From Aeromicrobium sp. (lineage in GTDB: Bacteria; Actinomycetota; Actinomycetes; Propionibacteriales; Nocardioidaceae), in NCBI RefSeq assembly GCF_023146395.1, contig NZ_JAGLCD010000017.1:62001-126000 (forward strand): a DNA stretch of 64,000 bases. The letters run 5' to 3'. Under the pieces are notes generated by a model. The model ran no database searches and was not told the DNA's origin. It was given only the letters and a program-made list of their open reading frames with translations. Of the stretch, positions 56,893-64,000 are shown in pieces (the first letter of the stretch is position 1; every line of letters starts with the position of its first letter). The position numbers and the translations under genes were made by a program.

Positions 56893-57621
56893 TCACCGTC
56901 GGTTGATGTCGAGCAACAGACCTTCGATCTTCGCGCACCGTGCGGACAGCTCGCGGATGCGCTGCCAGACAACGGCACGGGGCGCGTCGATCTTGAGTGC
57001 GCGGAGGTCCTCGTCTAGACGTTGCGGACGGTCGCGGAGGTAGGTGACTGCGTGGTTGAGGCTGTCGCCGACCGTCGTGCCGTACGCATCGACCACCTTG
57101 CGCGCGCCGGCCTTCAGCGCGGTGGTGTCGGGTTTCATCATCGCGAGGTCGATCAGGTCGCGGTTGAACGTCGACGTGTCGGCCCAACCGTCGTCGTTGG
57201 CGAGCAGCTTGGTGGCGACCTGGTCGGTTCGCGTCAGGGTCCGCAGCCCGCAGATCTCCTCGCCCGGGGAGGGAGTGTCAAGGTCGATACGGCCCTCATG
57301 GATGATCTCGAGCTTCATCGCCGTCCCCGCAACGAGCACCGAGGCCCTAATGCCGTAGCCGTCGACGGAGGGTGTTCGACCCAGGTCCAGCTTGCGCGTC
57401 GCCAGGGCGTCGAGCCCCTGGTCCCTGACGATCTGGCGCAGCGCTCGATAGGACTGCTGGTCGGAGACCAGGAAGTCGATGTCCACCGATTCGCGGAACT
57501 CACCGTTGGCGAGGACGATCGCCGTGCCGCCTCCGAACCAGCAGCGGTGCTCGGCCAGGAGCGGTGCGTCGAGCATCGACAGCACCTCAGCCACCTGTTG
57601 GTGGTGCAGCCGCCTAAACAA
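56893..57621 (-). CDS. AbiEii-type nucleotidyltransferase toxin
   Basis: 242 aa. NTase motifs GGGT (30-33) and ESVDIDFL (S45, D47, D49) with ALATRKLDLG and a helical C-terminal part match PF08843 (AbiEii/AbiGii). These enzymes add nucleotides to tRNA and arrest growth. TTG 57621 has AGG four bases upstream and overlaps the antitoxin stop by 8 bases. The cognate partner is the Xre-like gene, not an AbiEi. Toxicity is inferred from family. Confidence 0.87.
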   Translation of the reverse strand: MFRRLHHQQVAEVLSMLDAPLLAEHRCWFGGGTAIVLANGEFRESVDIDFLVSDQQSYRALRQIVRDQGLDALATRKLDLGRTPSVDGYGIRASVLVAGTAMKLEIIHEGRIDLDTPSPGEEICGLRTLTRTDQVATKLLANDDGWADTSTFNRDLIDLAMMKPDTTALKAGARKVVDAYGTTVGDSLNHAVTYLRDRPQRLDEDLRALKIDAPRAVVWQRIRELSARCAKIEGLLLDINRR

Positions 57622-58075
57622 GGAGCCTGCCGTTGCTGTAGGCGTCCGCCAGATGCTGGATGAACGCCTTCTCGTGGTCGGTCAGCGTCTCCCGGTCGAG
57701 GTGCCGCCAGCCGCGCTCGTAGAGGTTGAGTGCCTCCGTCTCGGTGATGGTGGTGCCGGCGTCCGTCTGCCACGCCAGCGCGCGCAGACCCGGGTAGTCG
57801 CCGACCATGACCTGCGCGGGTTCTGCCGCTGGCGCGTCGAGGATCGGAACGACGAGGTGAAGTCCGAGGGCGGCTGCAACGTTGACGCAGGCGCCGATCG
57901 TGACCGAGGGATTACCTGCCTCGATCCGGTGCAGCGTGACACGCGAGACGCCAGCAGCTTCGGCACACGCGACGACCGTGACGCCGAGAGCCTTGCGACG
58001 TTCGCGCAGCCGGGCCCCGAGACGTTCGAGGTCCGCCTGTTGCTCGGGACTCGTGTACGGACTCGGAGCTGGCAT
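57614..58075 (-). CDS. Xre-family antitoxin paired with AbiEii toxin
   Basis: 153 aa from ATG 58075. An Xre HTH covers residues about 16-65 (ARLRERRKALGVTVVACAEAAGVSRVTLHR), followed by a region ending HEKAFIQHLADAYSNG. Upstream ATGs at 58084 and 58093 lie before the likely transcription start, so 58075 is chosen: the -10 box TAAAAT is 7 bases upstream. The gene overlaps the toxin. It probably represses its own promoter through the flanking palindromes. Confidence 0.85.
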   Translation of the reverse strand: MPAPSPYTSPEQQADLERLGARLRERRKALGVTVVACAEAAGVSRVTLHRIEAGNPSVTIGACVNVAAALGLHLVVPILDAPAAEPAQVMVGDYPGLRALAWQTDAGTTITETEALNLYERGWRHLDRETLTDHEKAFIQHLADAYSNGRLLV

Positions 58076-58122
58076 GTTTCTCATTTTAGTCATCGACTCC
58101 CCTGAGTCAACAATGAGAAACA
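58075..58122 (-). promoter_or_regulatory. Nested-palindrome promoter of the Xre-AbiEii operon
   Basis: On the minus strand: -35 TTGACT (58110-58105), 16-base spacer, -10 TAAAAT (58088-58083), then 7 bases to ATG 58075. The outer arms TGTTTCTCATT (58075-58085) and AATGAGAAACA (58112-58122) form a perfect 11-bp inverted repeat, and inside it lies GACTC-CCCT-GAGTC (58095-58108). All promoter elements sit within these arms. A leaderless transcript is implied. Confidence 0.75.
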
Positions 58123-58242
58123 CTTTGGACAAACTCTCGTCCAAGTCGGCACGTCCGGCGCGCGCTTTGTGCAGATGGCGTCCGGATCGGACAGCCCTGG
58201 CGGGCATCGATCCCCGACGAGGACCAGACGTTCTGGGCGACG

Positions 58243-59331
58243 TCAGACGTTGAAGCGGAACTCCACCACGTCACCGTCGGCCATGACGTAGTCCTTGCCC
58301 TCCATGCGCACCTTGCCCGCCGACTTGGCCGCGTTCATGGAGCCGGCCTCGACGAGGTCGTCGAACGAGACGATCTCGGCCTTGATGAAGCCGCGCTCGA
58401 AGTCGGTGTGGATGACACCGGCCGCCTGCGGCGCGGTGGCTCCCTTCGGGATCGTCCAGGCCCGCGACTCCTTCGGCCCGGCCGTGAGGTAGGTCTGCAG
58501 TCCGAGCGTGTCGAAGCCGACGCGCGCGAGTGCGTCCAGCCCGGGCTCCTCGACGCCCATGTCGGCGAGCATCTCGGCCCGCATCTGCTCGGCGTCCTCG
58601 TCGTCGCCGAGCTCGACCAGCTCGGCCTCGCCCTTGGCGTCCAAGAAGATCGCCTCGGACGGCGCCACCAAGGCGCGCATGCGGTCCTTGAGCGCCTCGT
58701 CGGCGAGCTCGTCGGCGTCGCAGTTGAAGACGTAGATGAAGCGCTTGGAGGTCATCAGGTGCAGGTCGCGCAGCAGGTGGAGGTCGAGCCCCGCCTTGAG
58801 CACGCCGGTGCCGGCCTCGAGGGCCTCCTTGGCCTTCTGCGTCTCCTCGAGCACGGGCACGAGGGACTTGTCCTTGCGCGACTCCTTGTCGAGCCGCGGC
58901 AGCGCGTTGTCGACGGTCTGCAGGTCGGCCAGCACCAGCTCGATCGAGATCGTCTCGATGTCGCTGCTGGGGTTGACCTCGCCGTCGACGTGGGTCACGT
59001 CCTCGTCGCGGAACACCCGGGTGACCTGGCAGATCGCGTCGGACTCACGAATGTGCGACAGGAACTTGTTGCCCATGCCCTCACCCTCGGAGGCGCCCCG
59101 GACGATGCCGGCGATGTCGACGAACTGCACCGTGGCCGGGAGGATCTTCTCCGAGCCGAAGATCTCGGCGAGCTGACCGAGCCGCTCGTCGGGCACCCCG
59201 ACGACGCCGACATTGGGCTCGATCGTGGCGAACGGGTAGTTCGCGGCGAGCACGTCGTTCTTGGTCAGGGCGTTGAAGAGCGTGGACTTGCCGGCGTTGG
59301 GCAGGCCGACGATGCCGATGGAGAGAGCCAC
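58243..59331 (-). CDS. ychF: Redox-regulated ATPase YchF
   Basis: 362 aa. G1 is GLPNAGKST (8-16), NYPFATIEPNVG and DIAGIVRGAS follow, and the C-terminus ends GDVVEFRFNV (TGS domain). YchF (OLA1-type) hydrolyses ATP and binds ribosomes. GTG 59331 begins VALSIGIVG. Divergent from a small membrane-protein gene. Confidence 0.96.
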   Translation of the reverse strand: MALSIGIVGLPNAGKSTLFNALTKNDVLAANYPFATIEPNVGVVGVPDERLGQLAEIFGSEKILPATVQFVDIAGIVRGASEGEGMGNKFLSHIRESDAICQVTRVFRDEDVTHVDGEVNPSSDIETISIELVLADLQTVDNALPRLDKESRKDKSLVPVLEETQKAKEALEAGTGVLKAGLDLHLLRDLHLMTSKRFIYVFNCDADELADEALKDRMRALVAPSEAIFLDAKGEAELVELGDDEDAEQMRAEMLADMGVEEPGLDALARVGFDTLGLQTYLTAGPKESRAWTIPKGATAPQAAGVIHTDFERGFIKAEIVSFDDLVEAGSMNAAKSAGKVRMEGKDYVMADGDVVEFRFNV

Positions 59332-59434
59332 GAGGGTCGAGCCTACCGGGCGATCCTGCGACCTCTGGAGGCCGGAGGCGGTCGCCCCGTGCGGGGCGGG
59401 TGCAGGCGCCACCGGGGGCTGGCACTCTGGAGGA

Positions 59435-59650
59435 ATGACCGAGTCCGATCGCACCGACGCTCCCCCGCCGCCCGCACCGCAGACCCACCACCCCGGCTCG
59501 TCCGGACCGGTTGGCCCGCAGCCGATGCTTGACGTCACGCCGGGTGGCCCCGTGCCGCCCTGGGTCATCTGGGTCGGTGTGGCCTCCGGCGTGATGACGG
59601 TGCTGTTCGCCGGTCTCTACATCGCCTTCCTGATCTGGGCGAACACCTAG
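59435..59650 (+). CDS. Small membrane protein with Pro-rich lead
   Basis: 71 aa. Residues 1-40 are Pro-rich, then one helix (VIWVGVASGVMTVLFAGLYIA). ATG 59435 has GGAGGA just upstream. It overlaps the stop of the convergent GNAT gene by a few bases. No function is known. Confidence 0.7.
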   Translation: MTESDRTDAPPPPAPQTHHPGSSGPVGPQPMLDVTPGGPVPPWVIWVGVASGVMTVLFAGLYIAFLIWANT

Positions 59651-60756
59651 GCCGTCGGCAGTCGAAACGCCCGCAGCGCCTGGTCGTACCAGTCGTCACG
59701 CAGGCCGAGGTCGGTCATGCCGAGTCGCCGGCACACGGCCTGCGACGCCGCGTTGTCCGGGTGGGTGACGGCGTGCACCTCGCTGATGCCGCCGCCGCGG
59801 GCCCGCTCCACGAGCGCGCGAGCCGCCTCGGTCGCGAACCCGCGGCCCTGGGCCGACGGGTGCAGGTGCCACCCGATCTCGACGTCGCGGCGCTCGCTGC
59901 CAGCGCTGGCCGGGAGCGGTACCAGCATCGCGACGCCGACCGGCCCGCCCACGGCGCCGGTGGAGGTGCGGGGGCAGATTGCAAACACGCCGGTCGACGG
60001 GTGCGGGCCCGCACGCCCCGGCTGACCGGCCAGCTGGACCTGCACCTCGGTGCGGGTGCGCGGCCGACCGGCACCGCTCCACCGTGCGACCTCCGGGATC
60101 GAGAAGAGGTCGGCCAGGAAGTCCAGGTCGTGCCGGGTGAACGCGCGCAGCACCAGACGCTCGGTCTCGACGCGCGCGAGGTGCTCGGGCCGGAGCCGGA
60201 AGTTGTGGCCGTCGCCGCCGTACCAGGGATCGGGCCCGATGCCGAGGTCCTCGGCGCCCAGGCGGTGCGCGACTGCGGCCGACGCGTCGTTGTCGGAGTA
60301 CATTCCGATCACGAGCTCGTCGTGCCCCGCCACGAAGGCCTGGGCGGCGAGCAGCCGGGCGGCCTGCGTGGCGTAGCCGCGACCGGCGGCGTCGGGGTGC
60401 AGGTGCCAGCCGAGCTCGTACTCGCCGACGAAGCCGCCGTCGAGGCGTCCGCACCGGGCCAGCAAGACGCTCCCGACCACTCGTCCCGAGGCGATCTCCT
60501 CGATCGCGCGCCGGGCCACGAGCGGGTCCTCGGCCTCGGCCGCGAGGTAGCCGTCGATGCGCTCGCGCGCCTCGTCCTCGTCGGCCATCAGGTGGAAGGG
60601 AGGGTTGTCGAGCCACTTCACGACGTCGAGGCGGGAGTGGATCGCGAGCACGTCGGCGGCGTCACCGTGATCGAACCGGCGCAGCCGCAACCGGTCGGTC
60701 GTGACCTCCGGGTACCACCCGGTGTCGTTCGCCACGGGTCCCTCGGGTGTCGACAC
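59647..60756 (-). CDS. Tandem GNAT acetyltransferase (RimJ/RimL-like)
   Basis: 369 aa with two GNAT domains. Each has the HLHPxAxGRGxATxAAR acetyl-CoA loop: HLHPDAAGRGYATQAAR near residue 125 and HLHPSAQGRGFATEAAR near 305. The N-terminal lead RLRLRRFDHGDAADV and the middle VETERLVLRAFTRHDLD start the domains. Each may N-acetylate protein termini or small amines. The start ATG 60756 is reasonable. Confidence 0.85.
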   Translation of the reverse strand: MSTPEGPVANDTGWYPEVTTDRLRLRRFDHGDAADVLAIHSRLDVVKWLDNPPFHLMADEDEARERIDGYLAAEAEDPLVARRAIEEIASGRVVGSVLLARCGRLDGGFVGEYELGWHLHPDAAGRGYATQAARLLAAQAFVAGHDELVIGMYSDNDASAAVAHRLGAEDLGIGPDPWYGGDGHNFRLRPEHLARVETERLVLRAFTRHDLDFLADLFSIPEVARWSGAGRPRTRTEVQVQLAGQPGRAGPHPSTGVFAICPRTSTGAVGGPVGVAMLVPLPASAGSERRDVEIGWHLHPSAQGRGFATEAARALVERARGGGISEVHAVTHPDNAASQAVCRRLGMTDLGLRDDWYDQALRAFRLPTA

Positions 60757-60815
60757 GACCCCCAGTCTGCCCTCGCGTCCGACGATCTGTCCGACCAGGG
60801 GCCTACCGTCGGGAC

Positions 60816-61226
60816 ATGGCCGGAATGGCGGCCCCCGCCGCCCTCGCGCAACGCGACCTGACCCTCGTCGGGGCCGCGTGCGGAGCCGTGCTGCTGATCG
60901 GTGCCGCGGCCCTGTTCGACCTCACCGACGCCCGCCTCGGCCCGCTGACCTCGATCGCCGTCGTCCTGGCCTCGCTCACCGTGCCGCTCGCGGTCGCCCC
61001 CCGCCAGCTCTGGAACACGCTCTTCGCGCCGCCGGTGCTGTTGCTCGGCACCCTCGTGGTCGTCGCGATCGTCGCGCCGGAGGCGATCGCGCCCGAGGGC
61101 ATGCCGGCGTCGGCCGGGCCGGCCGGGCGCGTCCTGGCCGGCACCGTCGCGAGCGGTGTCACCCTCGCCGTCGCCGAGGTCCTCGCGCTGCTCGCGATCG
61201 GTCTGCGCCGCCTCGCCCTGCGCTGA
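60816..61226 (+). CDS. Hypothetical four-helix membrane protein
   Basis: 136 aa with four helices (LVGAACGAVLLIGAAALF; SIAVVLASLTVPLAVA; PVLLLGTLVVVAIVA; GVTLAVAEVLALLAIGL). ATG 60816 was chosen. It is divergent from the tandem GNAT gene. Not recognised; no function is proposed. Confidence 0.7.
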   Translation: MAGMAAPAALAQRDLTLVGAACGAVLLIGAAALFDLTDARLGPLTSIAVVLASLTVPLAVAPRQLWNTLFAPPVLLLGTLVVVAIVAPEAIAPEGMPASAGPAGRVLAGTVASGVTLAVAEVLALLAIGLRRLALR

Positions 61227-61253
61227 GGGGTCCGCGCCCCGCTGGCTGGTCGG

Positions 61254-63149
61254 CTATCCGGTCTTCTCGTCGACGAAGCACCAGCGCCAGGCCTCGCCCG
61301 GTTCGAAGCTGCGCATGACCGGGTGACGCGTCTCGTGGAAGTGCGCCGTGGCGTGCTTGCCCTCGGACGAGTCGCAGCAGCCCACGTGACCGCAGGTCAT
61401 GCAGATCCGCAGGTGGACCCACGACGTCCCGTCGCGCAGGCACTCCTCGCATCCCGTGGGCGTCGTCGGACGCGGCACGTCGCAGGCGTCCCGCAGGTGC
61501 TCGCAGGCCCCGGCCGGGTCAATGGCCGCCCGCAGGTCGATCTCCCGGTCGACCGTCGACTCGTCCTCGGCCAGGCGGTCGAGGATCGACTCCTCGACGT
61601 CGAGGGCGTCCAGCACCCGCTGCAGCACCGACTGGTCCACCGTGCCCTCGCCCCGGATGCGGATCAGCTCGGCCCGCTCGCGCGCGAGCGTGGCGGCGCG
61701 TGCCCGGCTGTACTGCGCGGCCGGGGTGTCGGCGCCGCCCAGACGCTCCCAGATCGCGTTGGCCCGGTCCTGCGCTCGGCTGCGCAGGCGCTCGAGCACG
61801 TCCTCGGAAACGGTTCCGGCGATCTCCTCCTCCAAGTAGCGCAGCCCGGCGTTCGCGGCGGCCTGGTGCACCGAGGCCTCCGTGAGGTGGTCCTCGTGCC
61901 GGTCGGGGCCTCGCACCCCCAGCAGCCGGACGAGCCAGGGCAGCGTCAGACCCTGGAGCAGCAGCGTGCCCACCGTCACGACGAACGCGATCATGACCAG
62001 CACCTCGCGATGCGGGGTGTCTGCGGGCAGCAGGAAGACTGCGGCCAGCGTGACGACGCCCCGCATCCCGGCCCAGCCGATCAGCAGCGGGGTAGTCCAG
62101 TGCGGAGCGGGATCCGCGCGCCGCACGGCCGGGATGAGGCGTGGCAGGTACGTGGCCGGGAAGATCCACACCAGGCGGATGCCGATCACGGCCGCCAGGA
62201 TGAGCAGGCTCACGGCGGCCACGCGTCCGGCCGAGAGCTCGCTGTCACCCACGTCGGCCACGATCGACTTGACCTGCAGGCCGATCAGCAGGAACGTCGT
62301 GTTCTCCAGGACGAACGAGATCGTGGCCCAGTTCATCCGCTCGAACAGGCGCGATGTCGCCGACTGGATGATCGGCGACTTGTGCCCGAGCAGGAGCCCC
62401 GCCACCACGACCGCGAGCACGCCCGAGGCGTGCGCGTCGGTGCCGGCCCAGTGGATCTCTTCGGCCGGCACGTACGCCAGCCAGGGCGTCAGCAGCGAGA
62501 GCGACACGTCGGTGAGGTCGTCGGTGATCCGCTTGCGCACCTGGATGACCACGAGGGCCACGACCGCGCCGATCAGGACGCCGCCGAGGGCCGACACGAG
62601 GAACTCGACTCCGGTCTCCAGCAACGTCACGGACCCGGCGATCGCGGCGATCGACGTACGAAGCAGCACGATGGCCGTGGCGTCGTTGACGAGGCTCTCG
62701 CCCTCGAGGATCGTCACGACCCGGCGTGGCAGACCGATGCGGCGCGCGACGGCGGTGGCCGCGACGGCGTCCGGCGGGGCCACGACGGCCCCGAGGGCGA
62801 GGCCGACCGCCAGCGGCACGTCGAGCAGCGCCTGCGCGAGGAAGCCGACACCCACTGCGGTGACGATGACCAGCGCGATGCTGAGCAGCGCGATGGGCCG
62901 CCGGTTGGCCCGGAAGTCGACCAACGGCGTGCGGATCGCGGCCGCGTAGAGCAGCGGTGGGAGGAGGCCGACCAGCACGAGCTCCGAGGTCAGCTCGACG
63001 TCCGGGATGAAGGGCACGTACGAGGCCGCGATGCCGAACACGATCAGCACGAGCGGCGAGGCGACGGGCAGCCGACCCGCCAGCGTCGCCACCGCGACGG
63101 CCAGGCTCACGGCGACGACGACGGTCAGAGCGGTGTCCACGAAGGACAT
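61254..63149 (-). CDS. CPA1 Na+/H+ antiporter with C-terminal UBP-type zinc finger
   Basis: 631 aa. Twelve or so helices (residues 1-410) carry the antiporter motifs ALGAVVAPPDAVAATAVARRIG and VLVGLLPPLLYAAA. A helical cytoplasmic part follows, then near residues 555-625 a UBP-like finger: CEECL, CMTCGHVGCCDSS, HATAHFHETRH and WRWCFVDE. UBP fingers in eukaryotes bind ubiquitin; here the ligand is unknown. It is divergent from the Phd-PIN pair. Confidence 0.92.
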   Translation of the reverse strand: MSFVDTALTVVVAVSLAVAVATLAGRLPVASPLVLIVFGIAASYVPFIPDVELTSELVLVGLLPPLLYAAAIRTPLVDFRANRRPIALLSIALVIVTAVGVGFLAQALLDVPLAVGLALGAVVAPPDAVAATAVARRIGLPRRVVTILEGESLVNDATAIVLLRTSIAAIAGSVTLLETGVEFLVSALGGVLIGAVVALVVIQVRKRITDDLTDVSLSLLTPWLAYVPAEEIHWAGTDAHASGVLAVVVAGLLLGHKSPIIQSATSRLFERMNWATISFVLENTTFLLIGLQVKSIVADVGDSELSAGRVAAVSLLILAAVIGIRLVWIFPATYLPRLIPAVRRADPAPHWTTPLLIGWAGMRGVVTLAAVFLLPADTPHREVLVMIAFVVTVGTLLLQGLTLPWLVRLLGVRGPDRHEDHLTEASVHQAAANAGLRYLEEEIAGTVSEDVLERLRSRAQDRANAIWERLGGADTPAAQYSRARAATLARERAELIRIRGEGTVDQSVLQRVLDALDVEESILDRLAEDESTVDREIDLRAAIDPAGACEHLRDACDVPRPTTPTGCEECLRDGTSWVHLRICMTCGHVGCCDSSEGKHATAHFHETRHPVMRSFEPGEAWRWCFVDEKTG

Positions 63150-63196
63150 CGTGACACCGGCACCCTCACGCGCGAGATCAGTTCACGCTGGAAGGG

Positions 63197-63217
63197 TGTA
63201 GCACCTGTCGCTACAGT
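63197..63217 (+). promoter_or_regulatory. Operator and -10 box of the Phd-PIN pair
   Basis: TGTAGC (63197-63202) and GCTACA (63210-63215) form a perfect inverted repeat. It overlaps a -10-like TACAGT (63212-63217), which ends 6 bases before ATG 63224. Autorepression by the antitoxin is likely. The short leader may be translated without a full Shine-Dalgarno sequence. Confidence 0.5.
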
Positions 63218-63223
63218 GGAGAC

Positions 63224-63478
63224 ATGTCCGAGCAGATCAGCCAGCGCGAGCTGCGCAACGACTCCGGCCGCATCATGCGGGCCCTCGACGAAGGACGCAG
63301 TTTCGTGGTGAGCCGCAACGGTCGCCCGATGGGCGAGCTTCGTCCCCTCCGCCGAGACCGGCTGGTCAGTGCCGGCCTGGTCGCCGCGGCCTTCCGCGGC
63401 GCGCCGCCCGTCGACGCCCAGCAGTTCCGCGACGACCTCGACGCGCTGATCGACCAAGACCCGAGCCCCCGTGCCTGA
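63224..63478 (+). CDS. Phd/YefM-type antitoxin
   Basis: 84 aa. SQRELRNDSGRIMRALDEGRSF and NGRPMGELRPL are the Phd/YefM DNA-binding and dimer region. The C-terminal tail is acidic and would occlude the toxin. It overlaps the PIN toxin gene by 8 bases. It likely represses the pair through the site just upstream. Confidence 0.88.
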   Translation: MSEQISQRELRNDSGRIMRALDEGRSFVVSRNGRPMGELRPLRRDRLVSAGLVAAAFRGAPPVDAQQFRDDLDALIDQDPSPRA

Positions 63479-63875
63479 TCGACTCACCTCGGGCCTCCTC
63501 GACACCTCGGTCGTCCTGGACCTGCACGCGATCGACCCGATGGTGCTGCCTGCCGAGGTCGGCATCTGCGCCATCACCCTGGCCGACCTGGCCGCCGGGC
63601 CGGCGGCTGCCGAGGACCCCCAGGAGCGTGCTCGCCGGCAGGATCGGCTGCAGCGCGTGGAGGCGACCTTCGATCCGCTGCCCTTCGACGGCGAGGCGGC
63701 TCGCGCCTACGGTCGGGTCGCGGCAGCGGTCTTCGCCCAGGGCCGCAAGCCTCGCGGCAGGCTCGCCGACCTCCAGATCGCCGCCGTCGCCCTGGCTGCG
63801 GGTCTGCCGGTCGTGACGCGCAACCCCCACGACTACATCGGCCTCGAGTCCCTGCTCCCGATCGTGACCATATGA
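63471..63875 (+). CDS. VapC-type PIN-domain toxin
   Basis: 134 aa. PIN acidic residues are D11 (LLDTSVVLD), D39 (ITLADLAAG), D100 (RLADLQIAA) and the N118/D121 pair (TRNPHDY). Position 39 is often Glu in VapC; Asp here is a conservative change. It should cleave tRNA or rRNA. GTG 63471 overlaps the antitoxin stop. Activity is inferred only. Confidence 0.87.
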   Translation: MPDRLTSGLLDTSVVLDLHAIDPMVLPAEVGICAITLADLAAGPAAAEDPQERARRQDRLQRVEATFDPLPFDGEAARAYGRVAAAVFAQGRKPRGRLADLQIAAVALAAGLPVVTRNPHDYIGLESLLPIVTI

Positions 63876-63988
63876 GGTCGACCCGGCGTGTGCCCTCCGC
63901 TGCCGCTGGGCGGGGCGGTGGATTCACCACACGTCGTCACCATCTCTCGTAGCGTCAACCACTCACCACGACGAACGGAAGAATCACC

Positions 63989-64000
63989 ATGGGTTCTGTC
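63989..64000 (+). CDS. Start of an unknown gene, truncated by the window
   Basis: ATG 63989 with GGAAG about 7 bases upstream and only four codons (MGSV) in view. The 113-base spacer before it has no other reading. Identity cannot be judged. Confidence 0.35.

Noticed and set aside
56893..63875. Prophage or defence island around the two toxin-antitoxin pairs
   Set aside because: No integrase, phage or restriction genes are present, and housekeeping ychF lies between the pairs.

Overview
The window is 64 kb of dense, high-GC DNA with no gap above 300 bases. GTG and TTG starts are frequent, and many stop/start codons overlap (ATGA). The core gene order (era, cytidine-deaminase-like gene, corC, ybeY, phoH, HIT, dnaJ, hrcA, then hemW, lepA, rpsT, holA, comEC, comEA, leuS), the DUF3097 gene and the Wzm/Wzt plus Glf set point to an actinobacterium. 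Nocardioidaceae (Aeromicrobium or Nocardioides type) is my inference from gene order and style, not a database match. I see no rRNA, tRNA, CRISPR array, IS element or prophage.

Layout. 1-1.0 kb: a truncated thioredoxin-reductase-like flavoprotein, divergent from a MerR regulator whose start codon lies inside a perfect palindrome. 1.0-6.4 kb: transglutaminase, DUF58 and MoxR genes coupled by overlaps, then a PHP phosphoesterase. 6.4-13.1 kb: housekeeping run on the minus strand (era to hrcA) read from a CIRCE operator. 13.2-14.4 kb: two genes on the plus strand, one DUF3097. 14.5-30.4 kb: minus-strand block with hemW, an acyl-CoA synthetase, lepA, a membrane protein, a DUF1624/DUF418 protein, holA, comEC, comEA, degV, leuS and glf; rpsT is the one plus-strand gene in it.

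30.5-34.7 kb: a Wzm/Wzt-type polysaccharide ABC exporter faces a secreted protein made of three SLH-like units and a seven-bladed beta-propeller. The exporter ATPase itself ends in degenerate SLH-like units resembling those of the secreted protein. With glf alongside, the likely theme is export of a galactofuranose-containing wall glycan and its recognition. This is the most unusual part of the window.

34.7-41.3 kb: cupin, phosphotransferase-like, YibE/F and DUF6191-like genes, then an operon of a four-repeat surface protein, a class F sortase and a small HhH protein. 41.4-52.7 kb: accessory and regulatory genes (DUF429, VOC proteins, MFS exporter, PP2C phosphatase with a divergent RsbW-like kinase, DUF805, two immunity-like proteins, alpha/beta hydrolase, DUF2254). 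52.8-56.8 kb: a DASS carboxylate transporter followed by its probable CitA/DctR-type two-component system.

56.9-58.1 kb: an Xre-AbiEii toxin-antitoxin pair whose promoter is wrapped in nested palindromes and seems to make a leaderless transcript. 58.2-64 kb: ychF, a tandem GNAT protein, a Na+/H+ antiporter with a ubiquitin-hydrolase-type zinc finger, a Phd-PIN toxin-antitoxin pair, and the first codons of one more gene.
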